NCBI GenBank assembly: GCA_049889775.1
Contig: JBMHCT010000018.1
Location: 124,001-188,000 of the forward strand
Source of the DNA: Jejuia sp049889775
GTDB lineage: Bacteria > Bacteroidota > Bacteroidia > Flavobacteriales > Flavobacteriaceae
Length of the DNA: 64,000 nt
Direction of reading: 5' to 3'
In this document: positions 55,108 through 63,020 of the stretch, piece after piece
Layout: every line of letters begins with the position of its first letter
How positions within the stretch are numbered: position 1 is the stretch's first letter
Program-made: the position numbers and the translations under genes
Notes under the pieces: model-generated
The model's input: only the letters and a program-made list of their open reading frames with translations
Told to the model about the DNA's origin: nothing
Database searches by the model: none

Positions 55108-57156
55108 TTATTCGGGGTATTCTATGCGTAAATGGTAAATATTTGCAAGCTTGTGTTTTAGTACTTTTTTAATGGACTGAATCTCCTTAAACGTAATATT
55201 GGCATTTAAAAATTGCTCTTCCTCAATCTGTTTATTGATAATATTTTCAACGAAATCATCTATTTTGGTTGAAGTAGGATTTTTTAAACTTTTAGAGGCC
55301 GCTTCTACACTATCGCACATCATTAGTATTGCGGTTTCTTTACTAAATGGTTTTGGACCAGGGTATCTAAAATCTTCTGCGTTTACCTCTTCATCTAATT
55401 CCTTCGCCTTTCTATAAAAATAATATACCACACTTGTACCGTGGTGCGTTCTAATAAAATCAATTACACGATCTGGCAGTTTGTTTTTCTTAGCTATTTC
55501 TATACCATGAATTACATGATCTACAATAATCCTAGCACTCTCTCTAGGTAACAAATCATCATGCGGATTTATACCGGTGGACTGATTTTCGGTAAAATAA
55601 TTAGGCACTACCATTTTACCTATATCATGATACAATGCGCCCACTCTAACTAACATAGCATTAGCTCCTATTTCATTGGCAGAAGCTTCTGCTAGATTCG
55701 CTACATTTAAGGCATGGTGGAATGTTCCTGGAGAGACATTGGACAACTCTTTGAGTAGTTTAGTGTTTGTATCTGAAAGCTCTAAAAGAGACACGTCAGA
55801 CACCAAGCCAAAGAGTTTTTCATAGGCATATATTAATGGTTGTACGAATAACGTAGCTAATCCACATAAAATAAAAAACAAAAATGTATGCCAATCAATG
55901 GTTTCAATGCTTCCTTCGTGAATTACAAAAAATGCAAAATAAGCTACTATATAAATTAACGTAATCTGACCTACTGAAATAAATAAATTAGCTCGTTTGT
56001 ACAACTCCGAAACCGTAAGTATGGTTACAATGCCTGCAAGAATTTGCAAGAACATATATTCATAACTATTTGGTACGATAGACCCTAAAAGCAATACTGT
56101 AATCACATGCGCAAACATGCCCAATCTGGCATCAAAAAAGGCCTTTAATACAAGTGGTAAAACACATAATGGTACAACATATAAATATTCTGAATTGTAA
56201 TTTACCACCATGGTCGTGATAAATACCATTAGCAAAATATTGAAGAATATGAATGTCACTTTGGTATTGTTCTCAAATACCTCAATTCTATATTTCCGAA
56301 GAAACAATAATAGCATCAAAAGTGCCAATGCTACTAAAAGCGTATAGGCAAACAAAATCCAATTGTAATTAGACTCGTTCCAAACCTGCGATTCGTATTC
56401 AGATTGTAATGATTTTAACTTTTGAAACTTGTCGCCTTCAACCACCTCTCCTTTGGAGATGATTAACGTTCCTTTTTCAACACTACCTCTTGTATATGAA
56501 ATTTTTCCAAGTTCATCTTTAATTACTTTTTCGGTTAAAGATTTATTATAGCTTAAATTGGGTTCAACTATATCAAAAAATAAGGACGTTAAAGTATTAG
56601 CGTATTCCTCTAAACCAGCATTGATGAATTTTTTCTCAATGATAGATTTCACCTCCTCCTGCTCTATCAGATTGCCATACGTTGTATTCTGTTTTTTAAT
56701 ATTTCCGCTAAGGGTAACCACCAACTTTCGTGCTTCAAACTCATAATCATCTACCAAAACACCAAAATCATAAAGGCTTTGTAGTATGCCTCTACCCTTT
56801 TCTTTTATGTTATTTTTCTGTACCGAAGAAAGTGAGTCCGTAAATACACTTGAAAATTTAGTGTCATACGATCTTAGTACTTTTAGTGGAACGCTTTTAT
56901 CTATATTAAAATACAATGGCGTTTGCTCTCGTATCGCTTGCTTTTCAACTGTAATTTCGGCATCAGACTTTTTAATGGCAAAATCAAATGGTGCTAGTAA
57001 ATTTTCAGACTGCCAAGGTTTTCCGCGTTCAAAACTATACTTAAATTTTCCACTTTTGGGGAATAAATACACAATAAGAAACGTAGTAGTTACAAACAAT
57101 AAGACTTTGTAAATCAAGGAGTGATTTCGGTAAAGCTTATTTATGAAGTCTTTCAT
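55108..57156 (-). CDS. PgpH-like 7TM-HD family phosphodiesterase
   Basis: The protein has 682 residues. An N-terminal membrane helix (SLIYKVLLFVTTTFLIVYLF), an extracytoplasmic 7TMR-HDED domain (~60-265), seven membrane helices (~270-465) and a cytoplasmic HD domain (~475-680; GTFHHALNVANLAE, LYHDIGKM, VDHVIHGIE, RTHHGT) give the exact PgpH layout. Known members hydrolyse cyclic di-AMP, so it probably lowers that second messenger in response to an external signal. The gene lies downstream of the thiolase region on the opposite strand, with 117 bp between the starts. Confidence 0.92.
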   Translation of the reverse strand: MKDFINKLYRNHSLIYKVLLFVTTTFLIVYLFPKSGKFKYSFERGKPWQSENLLAPFDFAIKKSDAEITVEKQAIREQTPLYFNIDKSVPLKVLRSYDTKFSSVFTDSLSSVQKNNIKEKGRGILQSLYDFGVLVDDYEFEARKLVVTLSGNIKKQNTTYGNLIEQEEVKSIIEKKFINAGLEEYANTLTSLFFDIVEPNLSYNKSLTEKVIKDELGKISYTRGSVEKGTLIISKGEVVEGDKFQKLKSLQSEYESQVWNESNYNWILFAYTLLVALALLMLLLFLRKYRIEVFENNTKVTFIFFNILLMVFITTMVVNYNSEYLYVVPLCVLPLVLKAFFDARLGMFAHVITVLLLGSIVPNSYEYMFLQILAGIVTILTVSELYKRANLFISVGQITLIYIVAYFAFFVIHEGSIETIDWHTFLFFILCGLATLFVQPLIYAYEKLFGLVSDVSLLELSDTNTKLLKELSNVSPGTFHHALNVANLAEASANEIGANAMLVRVGALYHDIGKMVVPNYFTENQSTGINPHDDLLPRESARIIVDHVIHGIEIAKKNKLPDRVIDFIRTHHGTSVVYYFYRKAKELDEEVNAEDFRYPGPKPFSKETAILMMCDSVEAASKSLKNPTSTKIDDFVENIINKQIEEEQFLNANITFKEIQSIKKVLKHKLANIYHLRIEYPE

Positions 57157-57273
57157 ACAATGAAGATAATATTTTCAAATGTAATAAATTCTTAGTGTTA
57201 TCGGGAAACTTGTAATCCCTATTCTATCTGTTAAAAATTGATTATTTTCGCCTATATAATTAATGGTAGAATT

Positions 57274-58452
57274 ATGAATTCTGAAGTTGTTATCGTTTCC
57301 ACCGCAAGAACACCAATTGGAAGTTTTTTAGGTGCGCTTTCTACAGTTCCTGCAACAAAGCTTGGTGCTATTGCTATTAAAGGCGCTTTAGATAAAATAT
57401 GTTTAAATCCCAGTTTGGTTGAGGAAGTTTTTATGGGTAATGTGGTTCAAGCGGGAAATGGACAAGCACCTGCTAGACAAGCTGCTATTGGTGCTGGTAT
57501 ACCTTATACTGTACCTTGTACAACTGTAAATAAGGTTTGTGCTTCTGGTATGAAGGCAGTGATGCATGCAGCTCAAACCATTTTATTGGGTGATGCAGAA
57601 ATAGTGGTAGCGGGAGGTATGGAGAATATGAGTTTAATTCCACATTACTTATATGCTAGAACTGGCTCTAAATTTGGCGCTACTACTTTAATTGATGGTA
57701 TGCAACAGGATGGACTAGTGGATGCATACGACAAAAATGCTATGGGTGTTTGTGCTGATGCTTGTGCAACAGAATATAATTTCTCCAGAGAGGAACAAGA
57801 CAATTATGCCATTCAATCTTATCAGCGTTCTGCACATGCCTGGGAAACAGGTAAATTTAAGAATGAAATAGTACCTGTTGAAGTGCCGCAACGCAGAGGT
57901 GAACCGATAATTGTTGATACAGATGAAGAGTTTACCAAAGTAAAACTTGATAAAATACCTACATTAAGACCTGCTTTTACCAAAGAAGGCACAGTTACGG
58001 CTGCGAATGCTTCTACTATAAATGATGGTGCTGGAGCCATGGTGCTTATGAATAAATCTAAAGCCGTAGCTATGGGTTTAACACCGTTGGCTACCATAAA
58101 AAGCTATGCAGATGCTGCTCACGAGCCCAAATGGTTTACTACTGCTCCTGCAAAAGCATTGCCTAAAGCATTAAAAAAAGCTGGAATAACAATTGATGAT
58201 GTAGACTTTTTTGAGTTTAATGAAGCATTTTCAGTGGTTGCCTTAGCAAATATGAAAATTCTAAAACTAACAGATGAGAATGTAAATGTTAATGGTGGTG
58301 CGGTTTCATTGGGGCATCCACTTGGGTGTTCTGGTGTTAGAATTTTAATTACTTTATTAAGTGTACTTGAACAAAATAATGCCAAAATAGGTGCTGCTGC
58401 TATTTGTAATGGTGGTGGAGGCGCTTCTGCAATGGTTATTGAACGCAACTAA
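57274..58452 (+). CDS. Acetyl-CoA C-acyltransferase (thiolase)
   Basis: The protein has 392 residues from the ATG at 57274 (MNSEVVIVSTARTPIGSFLG); twelve open codons upstream from a TTG are not used. The catalytic Cys89 (NKVCASGMKA), His348 (SLGHPLGCSG) and Cys378 (AICNGGGGAS) sit at the classical thiolase positions. It could form acetoacetyl-CoA from two acetyl-CoA or do the reverse in fatty-acid or ketone degradation. The short substrate loop and length fit a biosynthetic-type acetoacetyl-CoA thiolase. The NlpC/P60 gene follows after 9 bp. Confidence 0.94.
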   Translation: MNSEVVIVSTARTPIGSFLGALSTVPATKLGAIAIKGALDKICLNPSLVEEVFMGNVVQAGNGQAPARQAAIGAGIPYTVPCTTVNKVCASGMKAVMHAAQTILLGDAEIVVAGGMENMSLIPHYLYARTGSKFGATTLIDGMQQDGLVDAYDKNAMGVCADACATEYNFSREEQDNYAIQSYQRSAHAWETGKFKNEIVPVEVPQRRGEPIIVDTDEEFTKVKLDKIPTLRPAFTKEGTVTAANASTINDGAGAMVLMNKSKAVAMGLTPLATIKSYADAAHEPKWFTTAPAKALPKALKKAGITIDDVDFFEFNEAFSVVALANMKILKLTDENVNVNGGAVSLGHPLGCSGVRILITLLSVLEQNNAKIGAAAICNGGGGASAMVIERN

Positions 58453-58461
58453 ACTACTTGA

Positions 58462-59211
58462 ATGCGATACGGAATTTGTAATTTAAGTATTGTTCCCCTA
58501 AGATTTGAAGCATCCGATAAAAGCGAATTGGTGTCTCAAGTACTATACGGCGATATTTTTAAAGTGATTGAGTACCGAAAACAATGGAGTAAAATTCGGC
58601 TGGCGTTTGACAAATATGAGGGTTGGATTGACAACAAACAATATTTGGAAATTGAGGCGGAAGATTATAAGCAAATACAATCTGAGAACCCAAAGCTATC
58701 CCTTGATTTGGTTGAATTTGTTCAGGATAAAAAAGAACAGCTTATTCCTATTCAATTGGGTGCAAGTTTAAACGGCTTAAATTTACTTGACCACACATTT
58801 GATGGTAATAGCACTACCGAAAAACAGCCAAAAAGTAATATCATCAAAACGGCATTTTTGTATTTAAACAGTCCATATTTATGGGGTGGAAAAACACCTT
58901 TTGGCATTGACTGCTCTGGGTTTACACAAATGGTTTATAAATTAAATGGTTATAAATTGTTACGCGATGCATCTCAGCAGGCCACTCAAGGTGAAGCCTT
59001 AAGTTTTATTGAAGAAAGTGAACCAGGAGATTTAGCATTTTTTGATAATGCTGAGGGAAACATTATTCATGTGGGACTAATTATGAAGGACAACTATATT
59101 ATCCATGCGCATGGAAAGGTTAGAATTGATAGACTAGACCATTCTGGAATTTATAATATAGACAAGGGTATCCATACGCACAAGTTGCGTGTTATTAAAA
59201 AAGTGATCTAA
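58462..59211 (+). CDS. NlpC/P60 (C40) peptidase with SH3-like domain
   Basis: The protein has 249 residues. The N-terminus (GICNLSIVPLRFEASDKSEL) is a bacterial SH3 domain, followed by a linker and a C-terminal NlpC/P60 domain (~125-245) with catalytic Cys151 (GIDCSGFTQ), His203 (IIHVGLIM) and a third polar residue in IIHAHGKV. Such enzymes cut gamma-D-Glu-diamino-acid bonds in cell-wall peptides. No signal peptide is visible, so it should be cytoplasmic and act on recycled muropeptides, like YkfC. It is 9 bp after the thiolase gene and probably cotranscribed. Confidence 0.9.
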   Translation: MRYGICNLSIVPLRFEASDKSELVSQVLYGDIFKVIEYRKQWSKIRLAFDKYEGWIDNKQYLEIEAEDYKQIQSENPKLSLDLVEFVQDKKEQLIPIQLGASLNGLNLLDHTFDGNSTTEKQPKSNIIKTAFLYLNSPYLWGGKTPFGIDCSGFTQMVYKLNGYKLLRDASQQATQGEALSFIEESEPGDLAFFDNAEGNIIHVGLIMKDNYIIHAHGKVRIDRLDHSGIYNIDKGIHTHKLRVIKKVI

Positions 59212-59218
59212 AGTTTGC

Positions 59219-59246
59219 GAGATTCTGAAACAAGTTCAGAATGACA
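59219..59246. repeat. Short intergenic hairpin repeat
   Basis: ATTCTGAA (59222-59229) and TTCAGAAT (59235-59242) form an 8-bp stem within GAGATTCTGAAACAAGTTCA followed by GAATGACA. This wording is familiar from dispersed intergenic repeats in flavobacterial genomes. It lies between two convergent genes and may serve as a weak terminator. Confidence 0.5.
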
Positions 59247-59259
59247 ATAAGACTAAGAG

Positions 59260-59742
59260 TTAGAGAAATCTCGAGTGCCAACTATCACTAGCAGGTACTT
59301 CCCAGTTTTCTTTAAACTCAGCTATATTAGTCACTAAATTATTGAAGACAATCGTGTTTTTGGAAACCGCACGTTGTTTTGCCATTTTCTTAAAGTCTGT
59401 TAACGGCTTATATGCAATAAACTCACCTTGTTTGTAGGATACATTCATTTTATCCATCAAATCCACATGGTATTCTTTTTCCAACCGTTGAATAAAATGA
59501 ACAGAAGCGTCAATAGAGCATCCTGTTGCAGCATTAAGTTTTTGGTTTAAACCAATAACAATAAACCTGTTATATTTCAGCAAATAACCAGCTTGTAAAT
59601 CACTACCATGTGCTGTCCAATTCTCAATAAATACATCTAGTTTATTGCTAATTTCTTCTTGTTCCTCTGATGTAAAAGACCTGTTAGCTTGATAAATCCA
59701 TACACGGGATTCCTCTGGTAATGTATTAAAATCTACTAGCAT
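59260..59742 (-). CDS. Conserved 160-residue protein, often named ABC transporter ATPase
   Basis: The protein has 160 residues. Similar flavobacterial proteins are often labelled ABC transporter ATPase, but no Walker A, Walker B or signature motif is present, so I do not accept that name. Visible features are SRVWIYQANRSFTSEEQEEI, a single cysteine in NAATGCSIDASVHFIQRLEK and a C-terminal WEVPASDSWHSRF. It has no signal or membrane segment. It is the last gene of the amidase, MlaD, Fe-S, Fe-S operon, 8 bp after the second Fe-S protein gene. Function unknown. Confidence 0.8.
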   Translation of the reverse strand: MLVDFNTLPEESRVWIYQANRSFTSEEQEEISNKLDVFIENWTAHGSDLQAGYLLKYNRFIVIGLNQKLNAATGCSIDASVHFIQRLEKEYHVDLMDKMNVSYKQGEFIAYKPLTDFKKMAKQRAVSKNTIVFNNLVTNIAEFKENWEVPASDSWHSRFL

Positions 59743-59750
59743 TATTTCTT

Positions 59751-60530
59751 TTAATTATCTATGGAATTAGCAATTAACTCAGCCACATCCAATACTTCAA
59801 TTTCATCTTCTTTCTCTTTGTTTTTAACACCATCCGTCATCATAGTATTGCAGTATGGGCATCCGGTAGCAATAATATTGGGTTTGGTTTCAAGAGCATC
59901 TTCAGTTCTTAAAATATTGATATCCTTATCTCCTTTTTCGGGCTCTTTAAACATTTGCGCACCACCAGCACCACAGCATAGTGCAGTACTTTTATGGCGT
60001 TTCATCTCCACTAAATTTGCGTTTGTTTTTGACAATACATTCCGTGGTGCATCATATTCACTATTAGCTCTACCGAGGTAACAAGGGTCATGAAATGTAA
60101 TACGCTTGCCTTTATACTTCTGCCCCTCAACATTTAATCTTCCTGAACTTATTAAATCCTTGATATATTGCGTGTGATGATACATTTCGTACGTGCCACC
60201 CAAACTTGGGTACTCGTTTTTAATACAATTATAGGAATGTGGATCGCAAGTCACTATTTTTTTTATAGCGTAACCATTAAGCAATTCAATATTCATTACC
60301 GCCTGCATTTGGAATAGAAACTCATTACCCGCTCTTTTGGCTATATCTCCAGTACTACTCTCCTCCTGTCCAAGAACCGCAAAATCTACGTTAGCAGCAT
60401 TTAAAATTTTAACAAATGCTTTAGTGATTTTTTTCGCTCGGTCGTCATAACTTCCTGCAGAACCTACCCAAAATAAAATTTCAGGTTGTTTGCCTTCTGC
60501 CATAAATTCCGCCATTGTTTTTACTGTCAT
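59751..60530 (-). CDS. (Fe-S)-binding protein with two CCG domains
   Basis: The protein has 259 residues. Two cysteine-rich CCG domains are visible: HDPCYLGR with TALCCGAGGAQMF, and the later IIATGCPYCNTMM. This is the pattern of HdrB/GlpC/LutA-type subunits, where the cysteines hold a special iron-sulfur cluster or a disulfide-reducing site. It lies downstream of a membrane protein with two 4Fe-4S motifs and they probably form a redox pair linked to quinones. The electron donor is unknown (lactate, glycerol-3-phosphate and heterodisulfide are family possibilities). Confidence 0.9.
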   Translation of the reverse strand: MTVKTMAEFMAEGKQPEILFWVGSAGSYDDRAKKITKAFVKILNAANVDFAVLGQEESSTGDIAKRAGNEFLFQMQAVMNIELLNGYAIKKIVTCDPHSYNCIKNEYPSLGGTYEMYHHTQYIKDLISSGRLNVEGQKYKGKRITFHDPCYLGRANSEYDAPRNVLSKTNANLVEMKRHKSTALCCGAGGAQMFKEPEKGDKDINILRTEDALETKPNIIATGCPYCNTMMTDGVKNKEKEDEIEVLDVAELIANSIDN

Positions 60531-60552
60531 AACAATTGTAAAATTAATTCTC

Positions 60553-60666
60553 TTAGCTTTTTTTTCTTTTCAGCATTAAATCACTTTGATAAGACTTTGC
60601 ATTATCTAAAATACTAGAAGGTAAAATTTGAAATATGATTGGGTTATTAGTATCATAATTCATCAT
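60553..60666 (-). CDS. Possible 37-residue protein between the two Fe-S genes
   Basis: An ATG at 60664-60666 opens a 37-codon frame (MMNYDTNNPIIFQILPSSIL, ending MLKRKKS). The same frame is also open for 16 codons before the ATG, back to the stop of the upstream Fe-S gene, and that stretch (EFSFNKGPSTEDRW) looks protein-like. It fills most of a 184-bp gap in an otherwise tightly packed operon. No family is recognised; it may be a small real gene or a remnant. Confidence 0.3.
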   Translation of the reverse strand: MMNYDTNNPIIFQILPSSILDNAKSYQSDLMLKRKKS

Positions 60667-60714
60667 TACCCATCTATCTTCTGTTGAAGGGCCTTTATTA
60701 AAACTAAATTCCTG

Positions 60715-62028
60715 TTATTCATCTTTCCAATTTAAACGATCCATTTGATTGTATGGCCATGGTGCACCATTGTTCTCAATGTTAGACATCATATTGTTCA
60801 ATTCTGAAGGTGCAGCACTTTGTTCCATAACCAAATATCTGCGCATGTCTAAAATTATGGATAACGGGTTTATACTTACAGGACACTCCTCTACACATGC
60901 ATTGCAAGTGGTACATGCCCAAAGCTCTTCATGGGTAATATAATCTCCTAATAATTGTTTCCCATCGTCTTTAAATTCACCACCGTTAGCGTCTATATTT
61001 TTACCTACCTCCTCCAAACGGTCTCGTGTATCCATCATTATTTTTCGAGGCGATAGTTTTTTACCTGTTAAGTTTGCAGGACATGCAGAAGTGCACCTAC
61101 CACATTCAGTACAGGTATAGGCATTTAGTAATTGCACTCTATTTAAATCCATTACATCACTCGCGCCAAATTTGGCAGGTACTTCATCCGCCGTATCGTC
61201 TGCAGGCACAGCAAAAGGATCTGCATCAGGATCCATCATTAATTTCACCTCATTGGTTACAGCTTCCAAATTATTAAACGCACCTTTAGGTTTTAAACTT
61301 CCGAAGTATACGTTTGGAAACGCTAAAATTATGTGTAGATGCTTAGAAAAATACAGATAATTCAAAAACACTAGAATTCCCAAAATATGAAGCCACCAAG
61401 CGCTGCGTTCAATAATGTGAATTGTAGACTCTTGTAATTCAGAAAACCAAGGTGCTATAAACTGACTTATTACATTACCCGAGTTCAATGCCTGAAACTC
61501 TAAATCCGTTGCATTCATCACCAAGAACAGTGTCATGAGTACAACTTCAAAATACAAAATAAGATTACCATCCGTTTTGGGCCATCCTTTCATTTCACTT
61601 TTAATAAAGCGTGCTAATTTTAAGACATTCCTTCTTATCCAAAATATAATAACAGAAACTAATACTAAAACTGCTAAAATTTCAAAAGTGCCAATTAAAA
61701 AACCATAAACCGAAGCGGGCATAATTTTGAGGCCGATGCGATGTGTTCCAAAAATACCATCAATAATAATTTCGAGTACTTCGATATTAATGATTATAAA
61801 ACCTATATATACAACAACATGCAGTAAACCAGAAATAGGTCTTCTAACCATTTTACTTTGCCCCAATGCTATATTAACTACATTGCGCCAACGCTCAGAT
61901 GAATTATCGCTAGTATCAACATCACGACCTAACTTGATGTTTCTAATAAGTTTTTTAATGTTTCTTGTGAAATAGCCTACACCTATAATTAAGGCTATTG
62001 CAAAAATTATATTCGGTAAATATGTCAT
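60715..62028 (-). CDS. Membrane-bound 4Fe-4S protein, HdrE/NarI-like plus ferredoxin domain
   Basis: The protein has 437 residues. About six membrane helices fill residues 1-~250 (NIIFAIALIIGVGYFT, SGLLHVVVYIGFIIINIEVL, ILGILVFLNYLYFSKHLHII) with histidines that could ligate heme b. Two 4Fe-4S motifs follow: CTECGRCTSACPANLTGKKL and CTTCNACVEECPVSINPL. It probably exchanges electrons between quinone and the cytoplasmic CCG-domain protein encoded downstream. It starts 3 bp after the MlaD-like gene stop. The partner that oxidises the final substrate is not seen here. Confidence 0.9.
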   Translation of the reverse strand: MTYLPNIIFAIALIIGVGYFTRNIKKLIRNIKLGRDVDTSDNSSERWRNVVNIALGQSKMVRRPISGLLHVVVYIGFIIINIEVLEIIIDGIFGTHRIGLKIMPASVYGFLIGTFEILAVLVLVSVIIFWIRRNVLKLARFIKSEMKGWPKTDGNLILYFEVVLMTLFLVMNATDLEFQALNSGNVISQFIAPWFSELQESTIHIIERSAWWLHILGILVFLNYLYFSKHLHIILAFPNVYFGSLKPKGAFNNLEAVTNEVKLMMDPDADPFAVPADDTADEVPAKFGASDVMDLNRVQLLNAYTCTECGRCTSACPANLTGKKLSPRKIMMDTRDRLEEVGKNIDANGGEFKDDGKQLLGDYITHEELWACTTCNACVEECPVSINPLSIILDMRRYLVMEQSAAPSELNNMMSNIENNGAPWPYNQMDRLNWKDE

Positions 62029-62031
62029 TAC

Positions 62032-62970
62032 TTAGTTAGTTTCTTCCTGGTATGGTATCTCCTTTTTAGAAAGGATTCTGGTATAACGCTTTGGGTGTAA
62101 TTTCACATCGCGCAAAAGTTCTTCTAATTCTTTTGAAGCACCTTCCATATTTTTATAAAGCGCATCATCTTTCAGTAATTTACCCATAGAACCTTTTCCA
62201 CTTTCTAAATCGGCTAAAATACCATCAAGACTTTTAAGGGTAGATTCCATATTTTGAATGGTTTTAGCGATATTAGTACTAGCTATAGAATCTGATACTT
62301 TTGAAAGGTTACTGCTCACATTTTCAAAGTTGGATAAAGACTTGTTTAGTTTGCTATCCTCACTTGAGATTAATTCATTTAATGATTTTGAGGTATTACT
62401 AAACTCATCCATCAATTGATTTAAACCTGATATACTACTTTTTAAATTCGCTTTTGTTTTATCATCAAAAACATCATTAAAATTATTCAAAAGTACATCA
62501 GCGCTAACCATCATTTTCTCAATTTTCTCCTGAAGCGGTGTTAACCTTTGATTTACCAATTCACTTAAACCTGCTTTTAAACCACCTTGTAATTTATCGC
62601 CACTTTTTGCATTTTCTGCACCATCAAAAGCTGGCATTATGGCAATAGCTTTACCACCAATTAGTCCTGTCTCATATAATTCGGCTCTACTGTTTTTAGA
62701 AAACTCGAAGTCACTTTCTACTACTAATTCTACCTCTAAAATTCCAGAACCGTCCTCCTTAAAACCTATATCTGTTACTTTACCAACAGCTAAACCATTA
62801 ATGGTTACCGGCGTTGATGGCACCAAACCTTCAACGTTTTCATATTCAGCATAAAATATTCTGGAAGAATCTAGTAGGTTTTTACCCTTTAAATAGTTGA
62901 ATCCGAAAATAAACAAGACAATACCTGCTAATACAAGCACGCCCGTTTTTACTTCTTTAGTGATTTTCAA
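62032..62970 (-). CDS. MlaD/MCE-family protein
   Basis: The protein has 312 residues. One N-terminal membrane helix (TGVLVLAGIVLFIFGFNYL) anchors it in the inner membrane; the MCE domain (~38-115, YAEYENVEGLVPSTPVTING then LAVGKV) follows, and then a long helical part (~125-310) rich in Ser, Asn and Lys. MCE proteins form rings that carry phospholipids between membranes. The ATPase and permease partners (MlaF, MlaE) are not in the window. It lies 50 bp after the amidase gene, a usual flavobacterial neighbour, and 3 bp before the Fe-S gene. Confidence 0.9.
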   Translation of the reverse strand: MKITKEVKTGVLVLAGIVLFIFGFNYLKGKNLLDSSRIFYAEYENVEGLVPSTPVTINGLAVGKVTDIGFKEDGSGILEVELVVESDFEFSKNSRAELYETGLIGGKAIAIMPAFDGAENAKSGDKLQGGLKAGLSELVNQRLTPLQEKIEKMMVSADVLLNNFNDVFDDKTKANLKSSISGLNQLMDEFSNTSKSLNELISSEDSKLNKSLSNFENVSSNLSKVSDSIASTNIAKTIQNMESTLKSLDGILADLESGKGSMGKLLKDDALYKNMEGASKELEELLRDVKLHPKRYTRILSKKEIPYQEETN

Positions 62971-63020
62971 AATTGGCTTTCTTTTACAACAAATTTAAAC
63001 TAAATTTATTTAAGAAATTA

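Noticed and set aside
59260..59742. Name ABC transporter ATPase for the 160-residue protein
   Set aside because: No Walker A, Walker B or ABC signature motif is present and the length is too short for an ABC domain.
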